A DNA stretch of 64,000 nt from Macrobrachium rosenbergii (Eukaryota; Arthropoda; Malacostraca; Decapoda; Palaemonidae). Both the position numbers and the translations under genes were made by a program. The stretch covers positions 50,490,298 to 50,554,297 of the forward strand of contig NC_089755.1 in assembly GCF_040412425.1 (NCBI RefSeq), given 5' to 3'. Below the pieces are notes generated by a model. It had not been told where the DNA came from. It saw only the letters and a program-made list of their open reading frames with translations, and did not search any database. Shown one piece after another: positions 52,330 through 64,000 of the stretch (within the stretch, counting starts at the first letter, position 1; the number at the start of each line of letters is the position of its first letter).

Positions 52330-53139
52330 CCCCTCACTATCAACTCGTTTCATGCGTTTTCTCTATTATCCATAATTTATTCATTCTCGTTTGTGGTTCA
52401 TTATTCTGTGGTGTCATTCCACGATATGAATTGGACTTGGAAGTCTGTTTGTCTTTGCAAGGTGGTCCGTAATTCCTTTAAAACATGGCACATTTAAGGC
52501 GAAATTGGTTAATTGCAACATTGTTTTATTACTACCAAATTGCAATATAATCCAGTTTTGCAGTCGTATACTTAATTAACAAAGAAAGTACCCTCATCGT
52601 ACCCGGTTTAATGAGGAAAATCGTGCGTATTTATTCATGCAAATTTTAATTAAAAACAAAAATGAGATATTAAACCTTTTATATCCTTAGTTTTTTTTAT
52701 CTTCACTCATCAGTGAATTAATCGCTTATTTAATTTGTTCATTCGCCTCAAAACGAAGAGCTGTCTCCAGGTTTTCGTTTTGCATTAACTTAGTTAAGGT
52801 GATACAGTGAGCTGTACGTGTCGTGCTCACAGCATTGATTTAATAAACAGCATGCGACCCCCTGGTGCTTGATAATCCAACACGTGTGTTGAACGCGCTG
52901 ACATATCGTCCTGGATCGCACTTCTGCTGCCAGTAAATGGCATTACAGAGTTATTCAGCGCGTTCGAAATGACTCACCCACTCTCTCATTGGCTCCCGCG
53001 CCTTGTTGTCGCCCATTAACGCTCGCGTTTTATCAGGGCTTGGGACCGGCTTGGTTCCGGTATGGGTGTTTAAACACTGTCGATCGGTTCACAGTTGATA
53101 GCCAGAGAAAGCAGTATGGGATAGTTTGAATAAATATTT
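52328..53139 (+). other. Region without recognised genes
   Basis: No ORF of protein character. The part 52850-53100 is GC-richer than its surroundings (ACACGTGTGTTGAACGCGCT and similar text), which could mark a regulatory region, but no TATA box or splice donor supports a start. Confidence 0.25.
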
Positions 53140-53222
53140 TAGGCTGGAGTAAGACTGCTTTCTTATTTTAAGCTGGAGTAAGACTGTTTTCTTATTTTAA
53201 GCTGGAGCATGACTATTTTCTT
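53140..53222 (+). repeat. 29-bp tandem repeat x3
   Basis: AGCTGGAGTAAGACTG followed by TTTTCTTATTTTA, repeated three times with few changes. Confidence 0.9.
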
Positions 53223-53365
53223 CATGTCGTCTAATTCTTCTCCAGTTTTGGAAATCTAGGAAACCCATAAGGATCAATTTAACATCAATCAGAGTCATGG
53301 ATTCTCAAAATTGTGTTTACGCAACCACAGGGATTCACTGGAAGGTCTTCAAAGGGTGCTTCTAT

Positions 53366-53370
<5 letters not shown>

Positions 53371-53433
<63 letters not shown>
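53371..53433 (+). repeat. (AG)n microsatellite
   Basis: About 31 AG units. Confidence 0.97.
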
Positions 53434-53439
<6 letters not shown>

Positions 53440-54142
53440 TACCGAACTGCATGATCCAATCATCTACTGTCCACCAACTGATTGGATCTGTAGCAGCACC
53501 TCTTCACATGAAAACGAATTTTTAAAGGGGAATAACGGGAATTTCCCATACAGGTCAAATAATAATGAAAGGGAGAAGGAGGTGGCATGGGCATATCCTG
53601 TGAACCACCCCTGTAAGATTAGCACATGACAACATCAGATGCACCAGACGAGTGGGAAGGCCGAGACATTGAGGGAAGACAGTAATGAACTCTGGTAAAA
53701 AGTAATAAGGTGCTGACAATTCTGTGTTGCTTAATTACGTAGTCATCATCCTAATAAATAATGAAGAATCGACGTAGTTATTTCATTAACTCTTATTTTG
53801 CCTTTCCCACAATATTTTCCGGGCCACCCATCCAACATTGTACCAAAACCACCCTATTTTCGCTTTATGGAAAAGATGCAGAATGAAAAATAAAAACCTC
53901 CTTGCCCTCTGGTTTCTAAAACTGTTTACGCCCACGCTCGTCGTCTGTACCAGTCATTGAAGCTGCGTTATCAGGTCGTATCGTGGAATTTCTTGGGCGC
54001 CGGGCGGAAATTACCCAGTCATTTCGAAATGCCGGTGGGGCTATCAGGCCAATGACAGAGGACCGTTGAAATCATTAATATTTAGGCGTGTAACGTACGA
54101 GAAACGTCCGTGTTTCGTTTCTCGCTTCGAGTCAACTTGAAC

Positions 54143-54180
54143 AGAGATATATAAAGCGTTCGCGCAGGTCTCAAAAGCGC
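54143..54180 (+). promoter_or_regulatory. Possible TATA-box promoter (weak)
   Basis: GAGATATATAAAGCG followed ~30 bases later by CAGGTCTCAAAAGCGCC in a locally GC-richer zone (53920-54240). No exon-like segment with a start codon and donor could be assigned downstream, so this stands on the motif alone. Confidence 0.2.
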
Positions 54181-54927
54181 CCTACCTCACGAAGTTTGTT
54201 GAAAGTTTAGTGGGCAGAGCGTTTGCGGTGGCTTTAATGATACGTTTTATTTCCTTGGCATGTTTTGGTCTGTTTTGCTCGAAAATTCATCGTATCTCTT
54301 GTAGGAATTAGTTTTTACAACTGCTGGAAGAGGTATATTAGAATGAAAAAAACATTATTAAAAGAAAAGAAAGACAAGTCAAGGAATCCAGAAGTAGTCT
54401 TGTGTACCGACAAACTTATGCAAATTACGTTTGTTGATTCAGAGTCAGTCTGCCTCATCAGTGACCCAGATCTTCGTCACAACTTGAACTGACTACAAAC
54501 ATTGTAGTGGGGACTTGTCTTTGCTTTAAACGTTAAGGTCTGCGCTTTCCTAGATGCTGAGTTCAAGTCACGAACTCTCGATGCACTCTCTTGTAATGTC
54601 TGGATTCCTGTGCTTCCCTCTTTGTTTCCTTAATTATGCAGCCAGCTTATATTTTACGAGGCTATGTTAACCTCAGAATCGGAATGCAATTAAATGAGCC
54701 CGATTTGAAACCCCTTGTTAAGTTGTCATGATACTGGCCTCACTAGCGACAGGTTCATTAAGCCTCTGTTAAATCAAGGCAGTGGGTTGTGTACCTGGTA
54801 GATAGTCGAATGTGGTAGGTAACAGCTGCGGCGAAGAAAGCCATGAGATTAACACACTCATCCCAAAATATTTGCTGAAAACCGGATGGGTAGCCTCTTC
54901 TGCAGCCACCTCCTCGTAGGGGATATG

Positions 54928-55053
<126 letters not shown>

Positions 55054-55434
55054 ATTGTATGTATAAATATACATTAGTGTATGAGAATTGACCCGAGAGC
55101 GCATCACTGTTTGTGTAACTAATCCAATCTTCTTCTTCAGAAACAAGGTGTTTATTTTTGGCTTGGCATCGTTCTCGAAATTGGGGTCACCAACTCATCT
55201 GCATTTTCAGGCACCCAAATAAAGTTGTATCTTGCGCGAGCATTCCCGGGCCTTAGACCGTTACGTTCATTAAAATGCGAGACAGTCCAGTAATTACACG
55301 TATCTCACTTGGGTAAGATGCTTTAACTGGCGCAGTTATTGGGGATTATAATAACCACGTCTCATGCAGTGTCATTAAGCTGAGCTGAGGCTTAATATCA
55401 AAGAAGCCAGAGATAGGGAAGGAGTGTCATAATC

Positions 55435-55440
55435 TTGAGA

Positions 55441-55515
<75 letters not shown>

Positions 55516-55562
55516 TCAACATCAAAATTACAGAGGACAAAGGAATTACCAATATCACAGAC

Positions 55563-55627
<65 letters not shown>

Positions 55628-55678
55628 TGTGTGTCTCAACATCATAAGGAAAGAGGACAAAGGAATTTCCAATATCAC

Positions 55679-55751
<73 letters not shown>

Positions 55752-55795
55752 CCAACATCAAAATTACAGAGGAAAAAGGAATTACCAATATCACC

Positions 55796-55862
<67 letters not shown>
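55435..55862 (+). repeat. Higher-order repeat: 4 (GA)n tracts with 3 homologous ~52-bp spacers
   Basis: GA tracts at about 55435-55513, 55567-55625, 55685-55748 and 55801-55862 are separated by spacers that all read TCTCAACATCA or TCCCAACATCA, then AGAGGACAAAGGAATT or similar, then CCAATATCACAGACGA. The repeated unit is therefore about 115-120 bases, spacer plus GA tract. Confidence 0.93.
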
Positions 55863-55864
<2 letters not shown>

Positions 55865-55975
55865 CTTCGACCAAGATTCACTAACTTGATTAGTCAAATG
55901 TACCTTAATGAAAACTGCGGTGAAGTTGGAAAAAGGAAAAAAGATTTTATTTTATTTTACTTTTTTGGAGAATTC

Positions 55976-55991
55976 CCCCCCCCCCCCCCGG
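55976..55991 (+). repeat. Poly(C) run followed by GGGG
   Basis: About 14 C residues then GGGG; a difficult homopolymer that may be miscounted. Confidence 0.8.
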
Positions 55992-56416
55992 GGAGTCCTG
56001 GTCATCGTACAGTACAACATTTTACAATTTTTTAGTGGGAATATATTTTAAAAAAGGACCAGTGTTCTTTTCGAATGGGGTAAAATTCTACGGGATATTT
56101 TTTTTGATAGATGAAAAGCATAATAGTCGCAGATAGTGCGGGCGGATGTCACTAACCCAAGAGTCAACCAGTTTGCTAATTTTTTCATATTTTCAGCCAG
56201 AAAGGGAATCTTCTACCGTCTTTAGATATCCCGAATCATTTCATCACTGTTCTCGTCCTTGTCGGTCTCTGTACCATTAAATAGATTTCAGAAAAACTTA
56301 TTATACTTTATGTTACTGATAAAGTTCCCATCATGTCAATATTTGAATCTGATAAGCCTTAAGAAATACAAATGAGAATGAAATATCGCTTGAAGCTTCA
56401 AATAATATAAGAGAGA

Positions 56417-56418
<2 letters not shown>

Positions 56419-56478
<60 letters not shown>

Positions 56479-56565
56479 AATAATCTCCAATTGTAAATAA
56501 CAGATAATTCGTTTATGAAGTTAACTTACACCTTAATTTTCTGATAAAATCTGCCACAGAACCAT

Positions 56566-56607
<42 letters not shown>

Positions 56608-56705
56608 TTTGTTTAATAATTTCCGATTGTAGGATAATCATAGGTAATTCGTTTATGAAGTTAATTTATGCCTTAATTTTCAGATAAAATCTCCCATAGA
56701 ACCTT

Positions 56706-56745
<40 letters not shown>

Positions 56746-56845
56746 CGTTTGTTTAATAATCTCCGATTGTAAAATCACAGATAATTCGTTTATGAAGTTA
56801 ACGTATACCTTAATTTTCAGATAAAATCTGCCACAGAACCATGTT

Positions 56846-56906
<61 letters not shown>
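56419..56906 (+). repeat. Higher-order repeat: 4 (CT)n tracts with 3 homologous ~95-bp spacers
   Basis: CT tracts at about 56419-56475, 56567-56604, 56708-56743 and 56855-56906. The spacers share GTTTAATAATCTCCGATTGT, ATAATTCGTTTATGAAGTTA and CCTTAATTTTCAGATAAAAT, ending ATCTGCCACAGAACCATG. The spacer family is unrelated to that of the 55.4-55.9 kb array. Confidence 0.93.
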
Positions 56907-56909
<3 letters not shown>

Positions 56910-57513
56910 TTAACCCACCCAAACCTCCGTTTCGCCTCGGCGTGAACAAGTAGCTATTTGAGCATTGCGGCATACTCATGCTACCTTTAGGCTAATCGTC
57001 TGATGTGGTTCGGCGCATTGCCCTGTTCTATAAGGGATTAAAACTTTCTTTTAGAAAGCCTTAAAAGGCCTTGTGTTCACGTGCGAATGTCCAATGCTGT
57101 TAGATGTGCCAGAGAATTGTTAATATGTTTTATAATTTAGACTGTAGCGAGCTAACGAAAGTTGTTTCGATAAATTTTGAGAAGGGTATTTTCCACGTTG
57201 AGTTGAATTGCCACTTATCTAGAGTGATGACATTTTCTGAAGTAATTTGAAGATTTTATTGCAAACGGGGAGAGACAAAAAGAAATATAAGTCGGAATCC
57301 TTCTAACAGCGAAGAAGGACGTGTCAGGCCAAATTGACTGGTTATTATAAAAATAAAATCGGATTGTCATCACAATTATTATGGTCATCGCTACTGTGAA
57401 TTGTACATAATGAACTTGAAAAGGAGGTAGAGTGGGCTTTAAAAATCCAATAAAGGGGTGGGGATGTATTTGAGCACATGAGGTATTGTAGACAACACCT
57501 CTGTTCGGCGCAG

Positions 57514-57515
<2 letters not shown>

Positions 57516-57582
<67 letters not shown>
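57516..57582 (+). repeat. (AG)n microsatellite
   Basis: About 33 AG units. Confidence 0.97.
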
Positions 57583-57585
<3 letters not shown>

Positions 57586-57657
57586 AAACGTGGAGTGAAA
57601 TCAGAACGTTATGCTGTGTACCGTATTTTCTTTTTCTTTAACGTTTTCTCTCAGCAT

Positions 57658-57803
<146 letters not shown>

Positions 57804-57937
57804 TTCATATGAGAAAGTTAACATGTATAACAAAACCATTCTGAACAAGTTTTCCAAGACTAACATTTTATTATCTCCCTCAAGCATTCATTGCCATTAT
57901 TTGACTATATGATGATAATCAACGAAATCCTTCCTTT

Positions 57938-57939
<2 letters not shown>

Positions 57940-57994
<55 letters not shown>
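57940..57994 (+). repeat. (TA)n microsatellite
   Basis: About 27 TA units followed by GTATGTATGTATG. Confidence 0.97.
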
Positions 57995-58006
<12 letters not shown>

Positions 58007-58151
58007 GAAGACTTAACAGGACGATGGGGGCAGTTAGTCCTTGAAAACTTGTAAGTATTGCTAATAAAATCTCTGTTAGAAACCATCCTGTTTAAATGAT
58101 GTCATGTTAGTCTTCGTAGGAATGAACATTGCAATTGTGCAAGTGTCCAAG

Positions 58152-58152
<1 letters not shown>

Positions 58153-58220
<68 letters not shown>

Positions 58221-58226
58221 GTATAT

Positions 58227-58317
<91 letters not shown>
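58153..58317 (+). repeat. (TA)n microsatellite, ~165 bases
   Basis: The longest TA array in the window, with a few interruptions (TATATG, ATAATATA) between 58210 and 58240. Confidence 0.96.
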
Positions 58318-58319
<2 letters not shown>

Positions 58320-58667
58320 CACCGATAATTGAAGGTAGATTGTAGTCATGTTGTTGAAGTGAACGGTATGCTAATGAACACAGCACCCGAGACAGATAAT
58401 TCCCTTGCATCTCCTAAATTGAGTATCATATATTCACGTATAATATATTAGGCTGTTTTAGAGAAGAAATACATCCCTAAACCTTAAAAGCACGAGATGG
58501 GAGGGGACGGGGTCGTGGAGGAATAGATGATATGAAAATATTTAAAAGCATTACACGAGAAAGAAAGAGAATCTTTAAAAAATAAAAAAGTCCAATAACT
58601 ACGTCAGCACAACGGTCATTCACAAGCCATCCCATAAATCCGGAAAAGTAAACCACAGAACAAAAAC

Positions 58668-58745
58668 CACACAAGATATATTCCATAAAAACCACGAAAC
58701 ATATTCCATAAAAACCACAGAACATATCCCGTAACATATTTATGT
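58668..58745 (+). repeat. ~25-bp tandem repeat x3 (AAAAACCACAGAACATATTC)
   Basis: Three neighbouring copies of ATAAAAACCAC(A/G)AA(C)ATATTCC with small changes, reflected as repeated GFYGICFV-like peptides on the - strand. It is treated as a repeat, not a gene. Confidence 0.8.
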
Positions 58746-59189
58746 GGGTCCCATGAATCACTACAAACAACAAGGATTTTTTTTTTTATGCAGGGAGTCG
58801 AGGATTAGGATTGGCCTTTATGCTGGTCAGGTTCTGACCTTGTAAGCCTTGTTTCTACCTTTTTGCCTTGCCTTCTGTTCTGCTGCGCTTGTGCTTTGTT
58901 CTCTTTTATTATTGACTAATTCTCTACTTTTTATTTTTATTTTTTGTGCGATGGAGATATGGTTTATCGCCTCTGAACTTTATACCTTATGTCGAGAAGC
59001 AATTATCTGTCTTGTTTGACTCTTTGAAGCCAACGGTGTACGACATTTAGACAAACCGTTACGGGATTGATTGATTGATGAAGATGAGTATCTGGCACGT
59101 CAACGCCATTATACATCAACGCCTTAAGAATTTTTTGATGTGCCAACAAAACCGAGAGGGAAAATAGAAAAAAAAAGTAAAAAGTGCCT

Positions 59190-59560
59190 TCAAGTTTCTT
59201 CGGCGCAATCGAATTTTCTGTGTTGCGTATAATCATGAACACCGAAAATAGATCTATCTTTAGTTGGTCTCGGTATAATGCTGTATGAGCCGCGGCCCAG
59301 GAAACTTCAACATGGCGTAGTGGTGGCCTGTCTTCTATCGTTGCCAAACGCACGATTGTGGCTAACTTTAATCTTAAATAAAGTAAAAACTACCGGAGGC
59401 TAGATGGCTGCAATTTGGTATGTCTGATGATTGGAAGGTGGAGGATCAACGTACCAATTTGCAGCCTTCTAGCCTCAGTGGTTTTCAAGACCCGAGGGCG
59501 GACAAAATAAGTGTGGACGGACAGACAAATGGTTTTCTTTTACAGAAAGAAAAAATCTAG
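59190..59560 (+). repeat. Dispersed decapod repeat with conserved hairpin
   Basis: The text AGCCGCGGCCCAGGAAACTT, TGGCCTGTCTTCTATCGTTG, GGCTAGATGGCTGCAATTTG and GGGCGGACAAAATAAGTG is one I recognise from memory as extremely common in decapod genomes. Within it 59386-59420 and 59452-59485 form an inverted repeat around a 31-base loop. The minus-strand ORF 59003-59353 that runs through it is judged spurious. Confidence 0.7.
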
Positions 59561-59816
59561 AACTGGTTCTTATTCCTGTGGGGAAAAAACCATCAAATCT
59601 TTCCGGTCGAGAAATCTGGAGGTGTCGCTGATGCCTCTCTTGAGTGAGTACCAACTCGGCCCAAACTTTTTGGACGCTCGAATTCGAGAAGCGTTTTGGG
59701 CTGCTTGTATTTCCCGGGTGGGAGGGCTAAGGTCTAAACATATCATTGTGGGTATTTTACGGTCACGTAGTTAATAATAACGAGGAATTCTTGATGGCGA
59801 CTCGACAGGCCATTAT

Positions 59817-59823
59817 ATTTATA

Positions 59824-59882
<59 letters not shown>
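59817..59882 (+). repeat. (TA)n microsatellite
   Basis: About 32 TA units, with TACTGTATATAT after it as in the array at 47394. Confidence 0.95.
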
Positions 59883-59883
<1 letters not shown>

Positions 59884-60460
59884 TGTATATATATATTTAT
59901 ATAAACGACAGTTTTCTATAATGCATCATAAGTAGATACAATAAAAGAAAAAGTATTTAATGATAACGTTGTTTATTTTCTTGCCACACAGCAAAAAAAA
60001 AAAAGTGATTTCCATGTCGCATATTATTGTCATAAAAAAGAAAGAAATTTCACAGAAAAATAGACTGATTACTTTGCACCGGTTTCTTCATAATTATACA
60101 AGAACAAAGATTTCTGTGCTTTCCATCAGTGTAGATCGACTGTGCTAATTTTCAAAGATCTTTCCTTTATGAGAAATCATAAACTGAAAACTCCAGAGCA
60201 AAGAGTATGGTTTTTGGAAATTTTGTATGACAAGGGACAAATACATATCTTGGAAGCAATAGGTGGAAAACATAATCCATTTGCCGCAATTGGAAATAAA
60301 CTCGTACAATATTCAGCAATTGCCAGTTGACAAAATTGAGTAATAACGGAAAATTGGTGCCATCGGCAATCAGGGATAATTGCCAGTTGCCAGATCGTAT
60401 AATGTGTACTAAGTCGCAGTCAAATTAATTCACCAAGTGTCAACAAATCATTAGTCACGT

Positions 60461-61156
60461 GATTGTGCGCTATGTAGCATTCAGCATTTCTGATTGTACG
60501 CTATGCAGCATTCGGCATTTCTGATTGTACGCTATGCAGCATTCAGCATTTCTGATTGTACGTTATGCAGCATTCAGCATCATTGTACACTATGCAGCAT
60601 TCAGAATTTCTGATTGTACGCCATGCAGCATTCAGCATTTCTGATTGTATGCTATGCAGCATTCAGCATTTCTGATTGTACGCTATGCAGCATTCAGCAT
60701 TTCTGATTGTACGTTACGCAGCATTCAGCATGATTGTACACTATGCAGCATTCGGCATTTCTGACTGTACGCTATGCAGCATTCAGCATTTCTGATTGTA
60801 CACTATGCAGCATTCAGCATTTCTGATTGTACGCTATGCAGCATTCAGCATTTCTGATTGGACGCTATGCAGCATTCGGCATTTCTGATTGTACAATATG
60901 CAGCATTCGGCATGATTGTACCCTATGCAGCATTCTTCATTTCTGATTATATGTCATGCAGCATTCAGCATTTCTGATTGTAAGCTATGCAGCATTCAGT
61001 ATTCCTGATTGAATGCTATGCAGCATTCAGCATTTCTGATTGAACGCTATGCAGCATTCAGCATTTCTGATTGTATGCTATGACGCATTCGGCATTACTG
61101 ATTGTACACTATGCAGCATTCAGCATTTCTGATCGTACGCTATGCAGCATTCAGCA
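60461..61156 (+). repeat. Minisatellite, 31-bp unit, 23 copies
   Basis: The unit is GATTGTACGCTATGCAGCAT then TCAGCATTTCT. Units 4, 9 and 15 are shortened by loss of the last bases (TTTCT). There are no unique spacers, so it is not a CRISPR array. No frame stays open through it. Confidence 0.95.
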
Positions 61157-64000
61157 GCTAGGTCACTGTACAGCATATATCTGTTTGTTATTTCATGCAC
61201 TCATGTCACTCGCAGTTGTTATGCATAACAACACGTGTGACAGTGAGTAGATAATTAACATGTATGACGACTGTCATTCAATTTACTTCATAGTGAGAAG
61301 CAATTACTGACGTTACATTCGCCAATGCAGTAATCATCGGCAAATTTATCGAGCATTGAATGGAAAGCTGGACTTTATATCAGACGGAAAGTGTAGCAAT
61401 TACTTTTGCAGCAACCGTCGCATTTGTAACACAGTAATCAGCAACGCTGTCTGCGAAAGTTGGAATCAGGATTTTAGATTATTGTAGAATAATATATTTT
61501 TTGCAGAAACAGGTCGTGATAAGTTTGTAACAAAGACCAGACTCGCTGTAAACTGTGTATTGATTCATGACGATCGAGCGGTTGGTCCAATGAAAACATT
61601 GTTGCTTACAGTTCAGCAGTTGACTGTTTTTTCCGCGCAAATCGATGTAAACAAACTGCATAATTTACAGATGTCGTTAGATGGCATCATCATCGTCTGT
61701 CGTAAATTACCTTATTCATTTTCCACACTTGCCTTTCATCTGATTCTTTTGAAAATATTTTAGATTTATATTCATAGTCATAGCGTGATTCATATCCGTG
61801 TGGCAATATTTATGTATTATCTTTCGTTCGTGAGCAGCTTCATTGAATTTGATGCCAATATCCCGTTCAGCCTACACATTGATTTACTCATGTTGGTCTT
61901 TTACAGAATTCCAACTCGAGACAGCCTGTGCTGGATATCACTGTTTTGAAAAACATTTAAAAGATTCCACCTCTTTCATCCCTTTGTGCGTATTCTGTTC
62001 TCTATGTTTCTCACGGATTTATCTTGAATTCCATGTCTCTAGGAATATGATGAATTTTGTCAAGCAAGCTTCGTAAATCTTGTGGTGTTTTGTGATTAAA
62101 ACAGAATCATCTGATTATTCCATGCCAGAAAATCTGTACCAAATGCTTGGAGCCCTGACCTGTTATAGCAGTCCGTCAGTCAGTCGTTCCTTTACGCCAT
62201 TCGCTTTCAAAATATTCTACTGTGATCGCTGAATCAATTTACTTTTAACGACGAGATCGCCACCAACTCCCACTTCCTTGCGTCGGACCGAGTTAGTCTT
62301 GGGCAGCCTGTATACCGATCAGATTCCTTAACCATAAACGAAAACTGAGGTATCAGAAGTTGGAGTTAAACCGTGTTCATAACGTCTCGCCAAAAGCCAT
62401 TGAAGAAAAACACGCCCGAAAGTGCGCATATGCAATTTCCGTCTCTCGCTTTTATATCATAGTCTCATTTCCTTCCCTCTTCCGCTGCGAAGACTGTGCT
62501 GGCATGAAGGAAGGCTCTTAACCTTGATGTTATTGCGGGGGTTAACAGGTATCGTACTTTAGTTTTTAGTTCAGTGGTTTTGTATTATATCCCGTTCGCT
62601 CCGGTGGCTTTTGGATTCAAATTATTAAATGCCAGAGCGCCGTGGACCTTAAGTTTAACTCCTCTTTTATCGGGGTTTGGGATCTGTGGCTATAACACTC
62701 CTTTTGATTTGGGCGACACAATTGACATTTGTCCCAGTTTCCCTTCATGCCAAGAGTGGGAGACACCCTTTAGTTGTTCGTGATTTTGTCGATGTGACTT
62801 TATTTAAAGTATTCTTTACTCTTTGTGTTGCGTCTGTGCTTTGAATTTCAATGCGTCGGATTTAAAACTAAAGTGTCATTGTTTTCGTTTGATTTTCATT
62901 AAAAACGTTGACCGAGAAACATTATTTCGGTAATGAAAATGGAAATTAAAAAAGTAGATAAAGAAATAAGTCAGTAAAGTGATAGATTAATATTCTTCAG
63001 TTAACTGTTGCAACAACTGTGGGCTAAAAAGACGGCCCTCTATTATATGTTATTTTATTTGTTATTCTTTTCTACTTTCTCATTCGTGTACTGGCTCTAC
63101 ATTTAATGGAAATTTGCTTTGCAAGCTATAATGGCCTTCAAGTATTGTTCATTATAGATGTTTGTTCATTGTGAAATAACAGTTGGGAGTAGTAATATTT
63201 GATTAAAAGGTATATTCCTAAGAAGTTTGTTACTTATGTTTATGACATTTTTGTATAAAATTTCAAGACCATCCTTTATGGCTTTGTACTCTTTAAGAGC
63301 AATTTTGCATCTGCGATGAGATTTTTTCAGTTTTTCATTTTTCAGTTCGAAATTCTTACAGCATTTCTGTAATTTTCCGTGTATTGTTTTGTGTATTAAA
63401 TTATTTCTGAAACAATGTGCCAGCGCAACTTCAAATCAAAAAAACATTCTTAAAAAGGAAAACTTCAGTTTTGTCTTTTCTCTTCTCACACAAGTCCGAA
63501 ATTATCGAGAAATAATTTTATGCGTCTCTTAATCACACATTCAGTTCTCGAAAGTCCACGTGGGGACACTGATGTAACTTTTATTTTGATTGCGGTGGAA
63601 ACATTTTACCTTTGGTATTGTTCAAGTACTTGATTTACATTCATAATAAACTTAATTTCTCCACTTCAAAGCCTCAAACCGCTGTCCTAGTCAGTTGAGT
63701 ATTAACATTCAGGCAGCGTTCTCAGTGAGAAAGGAGTTCCCAGGAATTCTAATAAGTTGTTGCTTAAGTCTTTGTCTCAGGTGTCAGGGTACTTCGTTTC
63801 CAACAATTTTATTTACGGTAGGTCTTGGGCGCGTGCCGATTCAGAGTAGTAAAAATTAACGGTGAGACTTGTAGTAACAGGGCAAAGGGAAGGGTAAAGC
63901 CAAATTGGGAGCTCTGGATTGCCACAATGACATCCAAACTTAATCTTAGAAGAACAAAAAAAGAAGAAAAAAAATGAACGCTTTTGAAGTCAACATTCCA
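61157..64000. other. Window end; no recognised feature
   Basis: Short ORFs only, none with a recognisable domain. No long microsatellite. The segment 62160-62790 has slightly higher GC, but no start codon with a splice donor was convincing. Confidence 0.35.

Noticed and set aside
53297..53629. 110-codon ORF with an Arg-Glu core
   Set aside because: The frame is held open by a (GA)n array; the flanking parts have no recognised features.
55427..56035. Poly(Arg-Glu) and poly(Ser-Leu) ORFs
   Set aside because: Products of GA/CT microsatellites in all frames.
59003..59353. 116-codon minus-strand ORF
   Set aside because: It runs through a dispersed decapod repeat; such ORFs appear as spurious hypothetical proteins and have no domain or splice support.
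60461..61156. CRISPR-like regular repeats
   Set aside because: Units are directly adjacent without unique spacers, in a eukaryotic context; a minisatellite.

Overview
The window looks like nuclear DNA from a decapod crustacean (shrimp, prawn, crab or crayfish type). The evidence is spliced genes with GT-AG introns of 1 to 6 kb, an AT-rich background, very dense (TA)n, (GA)n/(CT)n and (TG)n arrays, and several dispersed repeats that I recognise from memory of decapod genomes. No bacterial, viral or organellar gene organisation is seen. The species cannot be named from the sequence alone.

Two protein genes can be reconstructed, and they point towards each other. (1) On the + strand, eight coding exons between 3714 and 21435 join in frame into a 792-residue protein of the PHF7 / G2E3 / pineapple-eye family. 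It has an extended PHD finger, a RING-like module and a third PHD-like zinc module, followed by a long disordered basic/acidic tail that ends in a PCNA-interacting (PIP) box. (2) On the - strand, five exons between 41872 and 37989 join in frame into the last ~779 residues of a fukutin-related (FKRP-like) LicD-family protein. It has an N-terminal GT-like domain, the zinc-binding cysteines and the DxDxD metal motif. Its 5' end with the start codon and membrane anchor was not found with confidence.

Weaker candidates are a + strand first exon at 35646-35712 under a TATA box, a small membrane-anchored ORF at 32639-32965, and minus-strand exon-like segments at 50373-50441 and 49405-49461.

Layout. 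1-3.7 kb: probable promoter and 5' UTR of the PHF7-like gene. 3.7-21.4 kb: the gene, with introns carrying three same-orientation SINE-like copies, a long (CT)n tract, a foldback MITE and a 3.1 kb inverted-repeat-bounded element with DIRS-type tyrosine recombinase remnants and a 65-bp tandem array. 21.4-38 kb: mostly unique AT-rich intergenic DNA with one clean piggyBac-type MITE (TTAA sites, perfect 17-bp termini). 38-41.9 kb: FKRP-like exons. 41-60 kb: a microsatellite-rich tract with about 25 dinucleotide arrays, two families of compound higher-order repeats, a perfect 35-bp-arm hairpin and several minisatellites. 60.5-61.2 kb: a 23-unit, 31-bp minisatellite. 61.2-64 kb: nothing recognisable.

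The two main genes have no evident functional link: one is a chromatin/ubiquitin-type nuclear protein, the other a Golgi/ER glycan enzyme. No new multi-gene system was found. The most notable protein-level observations are the C-terminal PIP box and KEN box of the PHF7-like protein, and the large N-terminal extension of the FKRP-like protein.
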